Source of the DNA: Hyphomicrobiales bacterium
GTDB lineage: Bacteria; Pseudomonadota; Alphaproteobacteria; Rhizobiales; Beijerinckiaceae
Length of the DNA: 64,000 nucleotides
Direction: 5' to 3'
Assembly: GCA_930633495.1 (NCBI GenBank)
Contig: CAKNFJ010000001.1
Location: 2,291,001 to 2,355,000, forward strand
Shown: positions 46,634 to 56,057 of the stretch, in pieces
Numbering within the stretch: position 1 is the first letter of the stretch
How the letters are laid out: the number at the start of each line of letters is the position of its first letter
Program-made: the position numbers and the translations under genes
Notes under the pieces: model-generated
Database searches by the model: none
Seen by the model: the letters and a program-made list of their open reading frames with translations, nothing else
What the model was told of the DNA's origin: nothing

Positions 46634-47734
46634 TCATGACTTCCGCCCCAACCCGAGCGCACCCGCCACCAGCCGGCGAAAGAGCCCGTCGAGCGCCCCG
46701 GCGAAGAGGATGAGCACGCCGCCGATCACGACCACCATGTCGCGGGTGATGGTCGGCTTGTCGAAGGAGAGTTCCGCCCCGCCCTGATAGAGCACGCCGA
46801 AGAGCAGGGCCGCGAGCGCCACGCCGACAGGATGGCCGCGCCCCATCAACGCGACGGCGATGCCGACGAAGCCGTAGCCGGCGGTGAAATCGAGCACCAG
46901 CCGGTGCTGCACGCCGAGCGCCTCGTTGACCGCGAGGCCGCCGGCCAGCGCTCCCGAGATCGCCATCGCGACCATGGTGACGGCGGCCGGCGAGATGCCG
47001 GCATAGGCGGCGGCGCGCGGATTGGCGCCGACGGTGCGGATCGCGTAGCCGAGCCGCGAGCGGTAGATCAGCAGCCAGATCGCGACGAGCGCCATCAGCG
47101 CCAGCAGGAAGGCGCTGTTGAGGGGGGTCGAGGGCAGGTTGAACCCGAGCGGCGCGAGGAGCCGATGCATCGGCGTGAGCACGGCCTGCGCCGGGAAGTC
47201 CGGCGTCTCGGGCTGCATCGAGCCTGGTTTCCCGATGATCTCGCGCAGCAGGTAGACGATCAGCGTCGCCGCCACGAAGTTCAGCATGATCGTGGTGATG
47301 ACGACATGGCTGCCGCGCTTCGCCTGGAGCCAGCCGGGAATGAAAGCCCAGAACGCCCCCCCTGCCGCCGCGGCGAGAACCGCGAGCGGAACGGCGAGGA
47401 TGCCCGGCGCCCAGGACAGGCCGAGGCAGGCGACGGCCATCGCGATGCCCGCTGCGGTCGCCTGCCCCTCGCCGCCGATGTTGAACAGGCCGGCGTGAAA
47501 GGCGACGGCTACGGCAAGGCCGGTGAAGATGAAGTTCGTCGCGTAATACAGCGTGAAACCGATGCCTTCGGCACTGCCGAGCGCGCCGCGCAGCAGGAGC
47601 GCCGTCGCCTCCAACGGGTTCTCGCCGATGCCGATGACGACGAGGCCGGCGACGAGCAGCGCGGCTACGACCGAGACCAGCGGCACCAGCGCGACATCGG
47701 CCCAGCGCGGCAGTTCGAGGGGGGCGGCGCTCAT
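46634..47734 (-). CDS. ABC permease of the nucleoside (NupP) class
   Basis: 366 aa. About nine to ten membrane helices, with FHAGLFNIGGEGQATAAGIAMAVA and NPRAAAYAGISPAAVTMVAMAISGALAGGLAV, characteristic of the NupP/YufP family. It overlaps the ATPase gene by 4 nt. Confidence 0.93.
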   Translation of the reverse strand: MSAAPLELPRWADVALVPLVSVVAALLVAGLVVIGIGENPLEATALLLRGALGSAEGIGFTLYYATNFIFTGLAVAVAFHAGLFNIGGEGQATAAGIAMAVACLGLSWAPGILAVPLAVLAAAAGGAFWAFIPGWLQAKRGSHVVITTIMLNFVAATLIVYLLREIIGKPGSMQPETPDFPAQAVLTPMHRLLAPLGFNLPSTPLNSAFLLALMALVAIWLLIYRSRLGYAIRTVGANPRAAAYAGISPAAVTMVAMAISGALAGGLAVNEALGVQHRLVLDFTAGYGFVGIAVALMGRGHPVGVALAALLFGVLYQGGAELSFDKPTITRDMVVVIGGVLILFAGALDGLFRRLVAGALGLGRKS

Positions 47735-49266
47735 GCGACCTCGTCCGTCACGCCCGCCATCAGCAGGCCCAGTTCACGCTCATCCGCGCCGGAGCCGGCC
47801 CGCTCGCCAGTGATCCGTCCGCCGCACATGGCGATGATCCGGTCGGAGAGCGCCATCACCTCCTCGAGCTCGACCGAGACGAGCAGGATCGCGACGCCCT
47901 GGTCGCGCAGCTCGATCAGGCGGCGATGAATGAACTCGATCGCGCCGATATCGACGCCGCGCGTCGGCTGCCCGACCAGCAGAACCTTGGGACGCCGCTC
48001 GATCTCGCGGGCCAGCACGATCTTCTGCTGGTTGCCGCCGGAGAATTTGGCAGTCTTCAGCGCGGGATCGGGCGGGCGCACGTCATAAGCGGCGAAGGCA
48101 TCGCGGGCATGGGCTTCGATGCGGGCCGGCGACAGCAGCGGGCCGGGGCCGAAGACCGGATCGTGCTGATAGCCGAGGATCGCGTTCTCGGCGGCGGAGA
48201 AGGCAGTGACGAGGCCGCTGCGGTGGCGATCCTCGGGGATATGCATGAGCCCTAGCTCCCGCAGCCGGGCGGGGTGACGGTCGCCGGAGGCGAGGAGCTG
48301 CCCGTGCAAACGGATCACGCCACGGCTCGGCTGCAGCAGGCCGGCGAGCACTTCCAGCAATTCGCTCTGGCCGTTGCCCGCGACGCCGGCGATGCCGACG
48401 ATCTCGCCTTCATGCAGGGTCAGCCCGACATCCCGCAGAACCTCGGTGCCGCGCGCGTCCCGGCAGGACAGGCCGACCGCCTCCAGGACCGGCGCGCCCC
48501 GCTCGCGCGGCGGCTTCTCGACGCGCAGCAGCACGCGCCGGCCGACCATCGCCTCGGCCAGCGCCGGCGGCGAGGTCTCGACGGTGCGGACATGCGCGAC
48601 CATCTCGCCGCGCCGCATCACCGAGACGGCGTCGGTGACGTCCATGATCTCGCGCAGCTTGTGGGTGATCAGGATCACCGTCTTGCCCTGCACCTTCAGC
48701 GCCCTGAGCAGGGCGAAGAGCTGATCGGCCTCGGCCGGAGTCAGCACCGCGGTCGGCTCGTCGAGGATCAGGATTTCGGCGCCGCGATAGAGCGCCTTGA
48801 GGATTTCGACGCGCTGTTGCAGGCCGACCGAAAGCTCGCCGACGATCGCATCGGGATCGATGGCGAGGCCATAATCCTGCGAGAGCCGGGCGAGCTCGGC
48901 ACGCGCCTTCGCCAGCCCGCCCTTCAGGAAAGCGCCGCCTTCGGCGCCGAGCACGACGTTCTCGGCCACGCTCAGCGTCTCGACCAGCATGAAATGCTGG
49001 TGGACCATGCCGATCCCGGCCGCGATCGCATCGGCCGAGGACCGGATGCGGCGCGGCGTGCCGGCGATCCTGATCTCCCCGGCATCGGCCTCGTAGAAGC
49101 CGTAGAGGATCGACATCAGCGTCGACTTGCCGGCGCCGTTCTCGCCGACGATGCCGTGGATCGAGCCGGCGGCAACCGTCAGCGAGACGTCCCGGTTGGC
49201 CGCGACCGCCCCGAAGCGCTTGGAGATGCCGACGAGCTCGATGGCGGGTGGCAGAGCTATGGCCAT
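47731..49266 (-). CDS. ABC ATPase with two nucleotide-binding domains (NupO class)
   Basis: 511 aa, start ATG 49266 selected so that the first domain opens at [13 protein letters not shown]. Two ABC cassettes in one chain: the first with GENGAGKST and [17 protein letters not shown], the second with [15 protein letters not shown]. Typical of sugar/nucleoside importers. The second cassette Walker A ([11 protein letters not shown]) is degenerate, as usual for this class. Confidence 0.94.
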   Translation of the reverse strand: MAIALPPAIELVGISKRFGAVAANRDVSLTVAAGSIHGIVGENGAGKSTLMSILYGFYEADAGEIRIAGTPRRIRSSADAIAAGIGMVHQHFMLVETLSVAENVVLGAEGGAFLKGGLAKARAELARLSQDYGLAIDPDAIVGELSVGLQQRVEILKALYRGAEILILDEPTAVLTPAEADQLFALLRALKVQGKTVILITHKLREIMDVTDAVSVMRRGEMVAHVRTVETSPPALAEAMVGRRVLLRVEKPPRERGAPVLEAVGLSCRDARGTEVLRDVGLTLHEGEIVGIAGVAGNGQSELLEVLAGLLQPSRGVIRLHGQLLASGDRHPARLRELGLMHIPEDRHRSGLVTAFSAAENAILGYQHDPVFGPGPLLSPARIEAHARDAFAAYDVRPPDPALKTAKFSGGNQQKIVLAREIERRPKVLLVGQPTRGVDIGAIEFIHRRLIELRDQGVAILLVSVELEEVMALSDRIIAMCGGRITGERAGSGADERELGLLMAGVTDEVA

Positions 49267-49290
49267 GATGACGCGAGAACCGGGACGAAG

Positions 49291-49433
49291 AACCCCTCTC
49301 CCGGATGGGAGAGGGGCAGGGGTGAGGGACTGCCGCTGATCGTTAGAGCGAGGCGGCTGCCGCTGTATCTTATGCGGATAGGGCGGGCCCTCATCCCTGC
49401 CCTTCTCCCACACGGGAGAAGGGTTCCCCGCGC
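49291..49433. repeat. Class C GC-rich repeat between bmpA and the ABC ATPase gene
   Basis: aacccctctcccggatggga with GAGAGGGGCAGGGGTGAGGGAC on the left pairs with gccctcatccctgcccttct and CCCACACGGGAGAAGGGTT on the right. Each half can form its own hairpin and the two halves can pair. It follows the binding-protein gene. Confidence 0.85.
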
Positions 49434-49465
49434 CTCATCTCGCTCCGGTCCGGAGAATGTCACGC

Positions 49466-50467
49466 TCACATCGTGCATTTCTGGTCGGACATGTAGTCGT
49501 GGACCTTGATCGTTCCGGCGATGATGTCGGCCTTGGCCTTGTCGGCGGCCGCCTTCATCGCGGGCGTGATCAACGCCTTGTTGTGCTCGTCCAGCGCCCA
49601 GTCGATGCCCTCTTCCTTCAGGCCCAGCACGGAGACGCCGGGCTTCCAGGAGCCGTCCAGCGCGGCCTTGAAGGAATTATAGGCGGCGACGTCGACGCGC
49701 TTGAGCATCGAGGTCAGCACCTTGCCGGGATGGAGCGCGTTCTGGTTGGAATCGACGCCGATACCGAGCCGGCCCGCATCCGCCACCGCGCGGAGCACGC
49801 CGATGCCGGTGCCGCCGGCGGCGTGATAGACCACGTCGGCGCCGCGATCGATCTGCGACTTGGCGAGCTCGCCGCCCTTCACGGGGTCGTTCCAGGCGGC
49901 CGGCGTCGAGCCCGTCATGTTCTGGAAGATCTCGGCATCGGCCTTGCCCGCCTTGACGCCCTGGACATAGCCGCAGGCGAATTTGCGGATCAGCGGGATG
50001 TCCATGCCGCCGACGAAGCCGACCTTGCCGCTCTTCGAGGCCATCGCGGCGAGCAGCCCGACCAGATAGGAGCCCTCATGCTCCTTAAAGACGATCGACT
50101 GCACGTTCGGCAGCTCGACGACCATGTCGATGATGGTGAATTTCTGGTTCGGGAACTCGGCCGCGACCTTCTGCAGCGCGGTCGCCTGCGAGAATCCGAC
50201 GGCGATGATCGGCGAATGGCCGTCGCGGGCGAAGCGGCGCAGTGCCTGCTCAATCTGGGCGTCGTTGGTCGGCTCGAAATCGCGGAACTCGACGCCGGTC
50301 TCCTTCCTGAACCTGTCGGCGCCGATGAAGACGCCCTCGTTGAAGGATTTGTCGAACTTGCCGCCCTTGTCGTAGACGATCGCCGGCTTGATCGGCTGCT
50401 GCGCCAGCGCCGCCACAGCCGAAAACGCCACGCCGGCCAGCGCCGCCGCGAAAAGACCCAGACGCAT
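49466..50467 (-). CDS. BMP-family nucleoside-binding lipoprotein/periplasmic protein
   Basis: 333 aa. ATG 50467 begins a signal peptide (MRLGLFAAALAGVAFSAVAALAQQ); no lipobox cysteine is seen, so it is probably soluble in the periplasm. KPAIVYDKGGKFDKSFNEGVFIGA and VGFVGGMDIPLIRKFACGYVQGVKAG are diagnostic for Bmp/Med proteins. First gene of the nucleoside uptake and salvage operon. AGGGGA lies 8 nt upstream. Confidence 0.95.
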   Translation of the reverse strand: MRLGLFAAALAGVAFSAVAALAQQPIKPAIVYDKGGKFDKSFNEGVFIGADRFRKETGVEFRDFEPTNDAQIEQALRRFARDGHSPIIAVGFSQATALQKVAAEFPNQKFTIIDMVVELPNVQSIVFKEHEGSYLVGLLAAMASKSGKVGFVGGMDIPLIRKFACGYVQGVKAGKADAEIFQNMTGSTPAAWNDPVKGGELAKSQIDRGADVVYHAAGGTGIGVLRAVADAGRLGIGVDSNQNALHPGKVLTSMLKRVDVAAYNSFKAALDGSWKPGVSVLGLKEEGIDWALDEHNKALITPAMKAAADKAKADIIAGTIKVHDYMSDQKCTM

Positions 50468-50635
50468 CGAACCATTCCCCTGTTGAAGCCGGGCGCCGTT
50501 GTCCGGCCCTCGATGCCGGCACGATGGCATGGCTCGGCGGCGCGGCCAAGCTGGCGGAACGTCATAGCTTTCGGACAGGGCTTCCGATCGCCATGGCGAT
50601 TGCCGAGAGGCGGCGATCGGCCGTAGGCTTGCGCC

Positions 50636-51418
50636 ATGATGCTCAACGACGACGAGGTCGAGCGCTATGCGCGCCATATCGTCCTGCCGGAGATCGGCGG
50701 GCCGGGGCAACAGCGGCTGAAGAACGCGCGGGTGCTCGTCGTCGGCGCGGGCGGGCTCGGGGCGCCGCTGATCCAGTATCTCGCGGCGGCCGGCGTTGGA
50801 AAGATCGGCATCGTCGACGACGACATCGTGTCGCTGTCGAACCTGCAGCGCCAGACGATCTTCTCGACAGAGGATATCGGCGCGCACAAGGCCGTCGTCG
50901 CCGCCCGTTTCGTGCGCAACCTCAACCCGAACGTCGTGGTCGAGGAACATGTCACGCGCATCGACCCGCACAATGCCCGGGCGATGATCGCCTTCTACGA
51001 CGTGGTGGCGGAGGGCTCGGACAGCTTCGCCACGCGCTACGCCGTCTCCGACGCCTGCTTCCATGAGCGCAAGCCCGTGGTGATGGGGGCGCTCGGACGC
51101 TTCGACGGCTCGCTGACGACGATCCGCGCCCATGAGACGGCGCCAGACGGACGCCCGAACCCGACCTGGCGCTGCCTGTTCCCCGAAGCGCCTCCCCCCG
51201 GCGCCATCCCGACCTGCGCGGAGGCCGGCGTGCTCGGCGCCTTGCCGGGGGTGATCGGCTCGCTGATGGCGCTGGAGGTGGTGCGTGCCGTCACCGGCTT
51301 CGGCGAGCCGCTCGTCGGCAAGCTCCTGCTGCTCGATTCGCTGACCATGCGTTTCGAGACGCTGCGCTATGGCTGGGACGAGACGAATCCGCTGAACGGG
51401 ACCGGCGTCGCGGCCTGA
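50636..51418 (+). CDS. HesA/MoeB/ThiF-family adenylyltransferase
   Basis: 260 aa. It adenylates the C-terminal glycine of small sulfur carriers (MoaD, ThiS, or similar). ATP site: GAGGLGAPLIQYLAAAGVGKIGIVDDDIV; CAEAGVLGALPGVIGS matches MoeB. Only three cysteines are present (DACFHE, WRCLF, TCAEAG). The two CxxC zinc pairs of MoeB are thus missing. Divergent from bmpA by 168 bp. Confidence 0.9.
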   Translation: MMLNDDEVERYARHIVLPEIGGPGQQRLKNARVLVVGAGGLGAPLIQYLAAAGVGKIGIVDDDIVSLSNLQRQTIFSTEDIGAHKAVVAARFVRNLNPNVVVEEHVTRIDPHNARAMIAFYDVVAEGSDSFATRYAVSDACFHERKPVVMGALGRFDGSLTTIRAHETAPDGRPNPTWRCLFPEAPPPGAIPTCAEAGVLGALPGVIGSLMALEVVRAVTGFGEPLVGKLLLLDSLTMRFETLRYGWDETNPLNGTGVAA

Positions 51419-51438
51419 TTCTTCGAAACCGCTCCACC

Positions 51439-51541
51439 GTCATCCCGGGCGACCGAAGGGAGACCCGGGATCCATCATAGGGCGGATCGCTCTACGATGG
51501 ATCCCGGATCAGCGGCGCTTACGCGGCTTGTCCGGGATGAC
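51439..51541. repeat. Class A palindromic repeat between the MoeB-like gene and gshB
   Basis: gtcatcccgggcgacc ... tgtccgggatgac with an internal ATGGATCCCGGAT segment. It lies between convergent genes, where it could serve as a two-way terminator. Confidence 0.85.
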
Positions 51542-51561
51542 AGCGCGGGAGCGGAGAAACC

Positions 51562-52500
51562 TCAGAGCTTCGCTTCGATCACGTCGAAGAGCTGCGCCGC
51601 CAGATCCGGCCCGCCGAGCTTCTTGATGGCGCGCACGCCGGTCGGCGCGGTGACGTTGATCTCGGTGAGCTTGCCATGGATCACGTCGATGCCGACGAGC
51701 AGCAGGCCGCGCTCCCGCAAGGTCGGGCCGATGGCCTCGCAGATCGCCAGCTCCTGCTTCGACAGGTCGGTCGGCCGCGCCGCGCCGCCGCGCACCATAT
51801 TGGCACGCAGGTCGCCGACGGCCGGCACGCGGTTGATGGCGCCCGCCGCCTTGCCGTCGATCAGGATGATACGCTTGTCGCCCTCGGTGACCTCCTTGAT
51901 GAACGCCTGCACCACCCAGGGCTCGCGGAAGAGATTGCTGAAGAGGTCGAAGAGTGAACCGAAATTCGGGTCGGTCCTGCTGGTCTTGAACACGGTCGCG
52001 CCGCCATGGCCGTAGAGCGGCTTCATCACGATCTCGCCGTGCTCGTCGCGGAAGGCCTCGATCTCCGCCTTGTCGCGGGTGATCAGGGTCGGCGGCATCA
52101 GCTCGGGGAAATGGGTGACGAGGATCTTCTCGGGCGCGTTGCGCACCGAGGTCGGATCGTTGACCACCAGGGTCTTGGGGTGGATCCGCTCCAGCATATG
52201 CGTCGTGGTGACATAGGCCATGTCGAAGGGCGGATCCTGCCGGAGCAGCACGACGTCGAGCGTCGAGAGGTCGATCTTCTCCTCGGCCCCAAGGGTGAAG
52301 TGATCTCCCTCGACATCGCGCACCGTGACCGGGCGCATCGGCGCGGTGACCTTGCCGTCGCGCATCGAGAGCTTGTCGGGGGTGTAGGTGTAGAGCGTGT
52401 GGCCGCGCGCCTGCGCTTCCAGCATCAGGGCGAAGCCGGTATCCCCGGCGATCCGGATGCGCTCGATCGGGTCCATCTGGATGGCGACGGAGAGGGTCAT
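51562..52500 (-). CDS. gshB: Glutathione synthetase
   Basis: 312 aa. Joins gamma-glutamylcysteine and glycine with ATP. Prokaryotic-type ATP-grasp enzyme: [54 protein letters not shown] and [10 protein letters not shown] (metal and substrate loops). It follows yraN, 82 bp away, in the rsmI-yraN-gshB group. Confidence 0.97.
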   Translation of the reverse strand: MTLSVAIQMDPIERIRIAGDTGFALMLEAQARGHTLYTYTPDKLSMRDGKVTAPMRPVTVRDVEGDHFTLGAEEKIDLSTLDVVLLRQDPPFDMAYVTTTHMLERIHPKTLVVNDPTSVRNAPEKILVTHFPELMPPTLITRDKAEIEAFRDEHGEIVMKPLYGHGGATVFKTSRTDPNFGSLFDLFSNLFREPWVVQAFIKEVTEGDKRIILIDGKAAGAINRVPAVGDLRANMVRGGAARPTDLSKQELAICEAIGPTLRERGLLLVGIDVIHGKLTEINVTAPTGVRAIKKLGGPDLAAQLFDVIEAKL

Positions 52501-52582
52501 GGCAGGCTTTCCTGTTGCGGCCGGTTCTTATCGGGCCGCAGGCAGGGTTCCGGCAAGAGGGGAGCGGGAGGGCAGCATTGCG

Positions 52583-52966
52583 TCAGAGGACCAGCGCAAA
52601 GGCAGCAGCGACATGGCGCGGCCGGCGCCAGGGCGCCAGGAACACCGCATCGGCGCGCAGATGATGATCGCTGGCCCAGGGATTGCGCGCCAGCCAATGC
52701 CGGACGCGCCGCTCGACGAGACGGCATTTTTCCGGCGTCACCGCGACCAGCGCATCCTCGAGCCGGCCGCGTGCCTTCACCTCGACGAAGGCGACGGTGC
52801 GGCCGCGCTTCATCACCAGATCGATCTCGCCGCCCTTGCCGCCGAAGCGCCGCTCCAGCAGCCGGTAGCCCTTCAGCATCAGCCAGAGGATGGCGAGCCG
52901 CTCGGCCCGGCGACCGGTCAGGCCGGAACGCTTCGCCCTCCGGCTGCGTCCGTCCGGGTCGCTCAC
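52583..52966 (-). CDS. UPF0102/YraN-family protein
   Basis: 127 aa. Nuclease-like PD-(D/E)xK fold, with EIDLVMKRGRTVAFVEVKARG. The family's true role is uncertain; some members may act in DNA repair or processing. It overlaps rsmI by 4 nt. Confidence 0.92.
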   Translation of the reverse strand: MSDPDGRSRRAKRSGLTGRRAERLAILWLMLKGYRLLERRFGGKGGEIDLVMKRGRTVAFVEVKARGRLEDALVAVTPEKCRLVERRVRHWLARNPWASDHHLRADAVFLAPWRRPRHVAAAFALVL

Positions 52967-53871
52967 GGAGCGTCGCGGGTCAGTTCGAGGGCGCGCGCAT
53001 AGACCTTGCGGCGCGGCTGGCCGGTCTCGGCCGCGACCTGGGCGACCGCCTCCTTCAGGGAAACCCTGGCCAGCGCCGCACGCAGCCGCTCGTCGATCAC
53101 ATCGCCGGCCGGTAGCAGCTCGGCGGCACCCGGCGGGCCGATGATGACGACGATCTCGCCGCGCGCCTCCTCATCGGTCTCGTAATGCGCCGCGAGATCG
53201 CCTAGCAGGCCGCGCCTCACCGTCTCGTGGAACTTGGTGAGCTCGCGCGCCACGGCGCCCGGCCTTGTCCCGAGCACGGCTGCCGCATCGGCCAGCATCT
53301 CGGCGAGGCGCCGCGGCGATTCGAAGAAGACCAGCGTGCCGGGGATGACCGCAAGCTCGGTGAGCCGGGTGCGGCGCGCCGCCGATTTCGACGGGAGGAA
53401 ACCCTCGAAGAAGAAGCGATCGGTGGGCAGACCCGCCAGAACCAGCGCAGCCAGCACGGCGGAGGGGCCGGGGATGCCGGTCACGGGCAGCCCTTCGGCC
53501 ACCAGTTCGGCGACGAGCTTGTAGCCGGGATCCGACACGAGCGGCGTGCCGGCATCCGAGATCAGCGCGAGCTTGCCGCCCTCGCGCAACTTCGCCAGCA
53601 CCTTCGGCCGCATCTGCGCGGCATTGTGCTCGTGATAGGGCAGGAGCGGGGTCGCGATGCCGTAATGCGCCAGCAGCGTCTTCGAGGTGCGGGTATCCTC
53701 GGCCAGGATCGCATCGGCCGCCGCCAGCGTCGCCAGCGCGCGGAAGGAGATGTCGCGCAGGTTGCCGATCGGCGTCGCGACGATGTGAAGCCCGGGCGCC
53801 AGCGGCTCAGCCTCGGCCCTCAGGCCGAAGGCGGTGTAGCTGGGAGAACGGGCAGGGATCTCTTTCGACAT
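52963..53871 (-). CDS. rsmI: 16S rRNA 2'-O-ribose methyltransferase (C1402)
   Basis: 302 aa from ATG 53871. A longer start at 53907 is open but adds only 12 low-complexity residues. Motifs: IVATPIGNLRDISFRAL, ISDAGTPLVSDPGYKLV and FFEGFLPSKSAARRTRL. Methylates C1402 in 16S rRNA at the decoding centre. Overlaps yraN by 4 nt and is divergent from the LpoA-like gene. Confidence 0.96.
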   Translation of the reverse strand: MSKEIPARSPSYTAFGLRAEAEPLAPGLHIVATPIGNLRDISFRALATLAAADAILAEDTRTSKTLLAHYGIATPLLPYHEHNAAQMRPKVLAKLREGGKLALISDAGTPLVSDPGYKLVAELVAEGLPVTGIPGPSAVLAALVLAGLPTDRFFFEGFLPSKSAARRTRLTELAVIPGTLVFFESPRRLAEMLADAAAVLGTRPGAVARELTKFHETVRRGLLGDLAAHYETDEEARGEIVVIIGPPGAAELLPAGDVIDERLRAALARVSLKEAVAQVAAETGQPRRKVYARALELTRDAP

Positions 53872-54043
53872 CGCGCCACGCTGCCACAGCGGCAGGCCCG
53901 GCGCCATGGCACGGCGGCACGCGGCTGGCGCAACCCATAGTTAACAACTTGAAAATAGGATTCCACACTGGCACGAGAGTCCCCCTGGGGGCTGGATAGC
54001 CGGGCGGAGCGCTTGCAGGCCCGGTCAGGACTGGAGATCGCCC

Positions 54044-55249
54044 GTGTTGCATCATCGGCACTTCGCACCGATCCTGCGGTTGAAGGCGCGGGCGCTCGCG
54101 CTGGCCCTGCCGCTCGCGCTGGCCGCCTGCAGCGGCGGCACCTCCGGCCTTCCGGGCTTCGACTCCGGGAACCCCGCCTCCGGCGCGGCACCGACCGGGC
54201 AGACCATCGGCAACGGCAAGGTCAAGGTCGGGCTCGTCCTGCCGCTGACGGCGGAGGGACAGGGCGCGGTGGTCGGCAACTCGCTGAAGAACGCCGCCGA
54301 GATGGCGCTCGCCGAATTCCCGAACGCTGACCTCACGCTGCTGGTCAAGGACGACCGCGGCACGGCCGAGGGCGCCCGCGCAGCGGCTCAGGAGGCGGTG
54401 TCGGAAGGCGCGGAGCTGATCATCGGCCCGTTGTTCGCGCCCTCCGTGCAGGCGGCCGGGCAGGTGGCGCGCGGCGCCAATCGTCCGATCATCGCCTTCT
54501 CGAGCGATACCAGCGTCGCCTCGCGCGGCATCTACCTTTTGTCCTTCCCGCCCGAGAACGACGTCAACCGCGTCATCGCCTATGCCAGCCAGCAGGGCCG
54601 GAAATCCTTCGCCGCGCTCATTCCGGATACGGCCTATGGCAAGGTCGTGGAAGCCGCTTTCCAGCAGGCCGTCGCCGGCCATGGCGCCCGCGTCGCGGTG
54701 ATCGAGCGCTTCGGTTCGGACCCGGCCGCGATGCGCAGCGCCATCCAGCGCCTGATGCCCTCGCTCCAGCAGGCGGACGCGCTGTTCGTGCCCGCCGCCG
54801 CCGACACGATGCCGACGCTCGGACAGCTCTTGCAGGAGGCCGGCTACAACCCGGCCAAGGTGAAGCCGCTCGGCACCGGGGTCTGGAACGATGCCGGCGT
54901 GGCGCGCGTGCCGGCGATCCAGGGCGGCTGGTTCGCCTCGCCCGACACCGCCGGCTTCAACGCCTTCGCCGGCCGCTATCAGCAGCGCTTCAACAGCGCG
55001 CCGGCCCGCACGGCGACGCTCGCCTATGACGCGGTCTCTCTGGCGGCGGCGCTCGCCCGCACACAGGGCTCGCAGCGCTTCTCGGAGAGCGTTCTGACCA
55101 ACGCTTCCGGCTTCGCCGGCGCCGACGGCGTCTTCCGCTTCCGGCCGGACGGGCAGGTGGAACGCGGCCTTGCCGTGCTCGAACTGCGCAATGGCCAGAT
55201 CGTCACCATCAACGCCGCGCCGCGCGATCTCGGGCCGCGCTCGCAGTAG
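54044..55249 (+). CDS. Penicillin-binding protein activator / LpoA-like lipoprotein
   Basis: 401 aa, GTG start with GGAG about 8 nt upstream. LALAAC is a lipobox (Cys about 29). The mature domain has the periplasmic Leu/Ile/Val-binding fold: KVKVGLVLPLTAEGQGAVVGNSLKNAAEMAL and RGIYLLSFPPENDVNRVI. LpoA orthologues activate PBP1A from the outer membrane. Alphaproteobacterial members are often annotated the same way without proof. Divergent from rsmI, as in E. coli (yraL-yraM). Confidence 0.85.
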   Translation: MLHHRHFAPILRLKARALALALPLALAACSGGTSGLPGFDSGNPASGAAPTGQTIGNGKVKVGLVLPLTAEGQGAVVGNSLKNAAEMALAEFPNADLTLLVKDDRGTAEGARAAAQEAVSEGAELIIGPLFAPSVQAAGQVARGANRPIIAFSSDTSVASRGIYLLSFPPENDVNRVIAYASQQGRKSFAALIPDTAYGKVVEAAFQQAVAGHGARVAVIERFGSDPAAMRSAIQRLMPSLQQADALFVPAAADTMPTLGQLLQEAGYNPAKVKPLGTGVWNDAGVARVPAIQGGWFASPDTAGFNAFAGRYQQRFNSAPARTATLAYDAVSLAAALARTQGSQRFSESVLTNASGFAGADGVFRFRPDGQVERGLAVLELRNGQIVTINAAPRDLGPRSQ

Positions 55250-55266
55250 GAAAGCCCTCCGTCGCC

Positions 55267-55368
55267 GTCATTCCGGGCGACCGAAGGAAGACCCGGAATC
55301 CATGGCAGAGCGCAACGCCCTCCGATGGATTCCGGATCGGCGCCGCTTTGCGGCTTGCCCGGAATGAC
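55267..55368. repeat. Class A palindromic repeat between LpoA-like and thioredoxin-like genes
   Basis: gtcattccgggcgaccg ... cccggaatgac with an internal ATGGATTCCGGAT segment. It lies between convergent genes and matches the 51439 copy. Confidence 0.85.
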
Positions 55369-55392
55369 GGCGCGTTTGGGTTGCCGCGCGTC

Positions 55393-56028
55393 TCAGCTCA
55401 GCGGCGCATATTTCACGACGCAGCCATAGGCCTTGGTGCTCGCCTCCGAGACCGGCCTGCCGGCCTTCAGCTCCGTGACGGCCTGACGGACATAGCTCTT
55501 GGCGCCGTTCAGGCTCGAAGCCGAGGAGGAGGGCTTGTCGTCGATCGCGCCCATATAGGCGAGCGTGCCCTTCGGATCGATGACGTACATGTGCGGCGTC
55601 GTCTGCGCGCCATAGGCACGCGCCATCCGGCTGTTCGGATCGAGCAGGATTCCGGCCGGTGCCGCATCACGCTGAACCGAGAGTTCCTTGGCCCTGGCGC
55701 CGTCGACATGGCCTTGCTCGCCCTGCGGCGAAGAGATCACCGAGAGCCAGACGATGCCCTCCTTCGCCATATCCTTCTGCAGCGTCTGCATGGTGGCGCT
55801 GTTGTAGTGCTTCCGAACATAGGGGCAGTCATGGTTGGTCCATTCGAGGATCACCGTCTTGCCCGCGAATTCGGAAAGGTTGCGGGTCCGACCGTCGGCA
55901 TCCACCGCCTGGAAGGCGGGCGCCGGCGCGCCGACCTTGGGCGCTCCCTGCGCAAGGGCGGCGGCGGGCAGGGCGAGACCGGCGATGGCGAGGCCGGCGA
56001 TGAAAGTCTGTCTGGTCAGGCTTTGCAT
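55393..56028 (-). CDS. Periplasmic thioredoxin-fold / peroxiredoxin-like protein (PprX-like)
   Basis: 211 aa. Signal peptide MQSLTRQTFIAGLAIAGLALPAAALAQ. The redoxin core has HDCPYVRKHYNSATM (single Cys, DCPYV) and a C-terminal YGCVVKYAPLS cysteine, which could serve as the resolving one. It is not a classical TlpA with CxxC. Located 29 bp after the ScsB/DsbD-like gene. In Caulobacter a similar pair comprises ScsB and the cell-envelope peroxiredoxin PprX. The match is by arrangement and motif. Confidence 0.72.
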   Translation of the reverse strand: MQSLTRQTFIAGLAIAGLALPAAALAQGAPKVGAPAPAFQAVDADGRTRNLSEFAGKTVILEWTNHDCPYVRKHYNSATMQTLQKDMAKEGIVWLSVISSPQGEQGHVDGARAKELSVQRDAAPAGILLDPNSRMARAYGAQTTPHMYVIDPKGTLAYMGAIDDKPSSSASSLNGAKSYVRQAVTELKAGRPVSEASTKAYGCVVKYAPLS

Positions 56029-56057
56029 GTCTGTCTCCCTCTCTGAACGATGCTGCG

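Noticed and set aside
46471..46662. N-terminal extension of the nucleoside permease
   Set aside because: It reads through a class A palindromic repeat; the permease begins at MDWLQ (46470).
49269..49413. N-terminal extension of the two-domain ABC ATPase
   Set aside because: The extension is translated from a class C repeat. The real start at 49266 opens directly to the first ABC domain.
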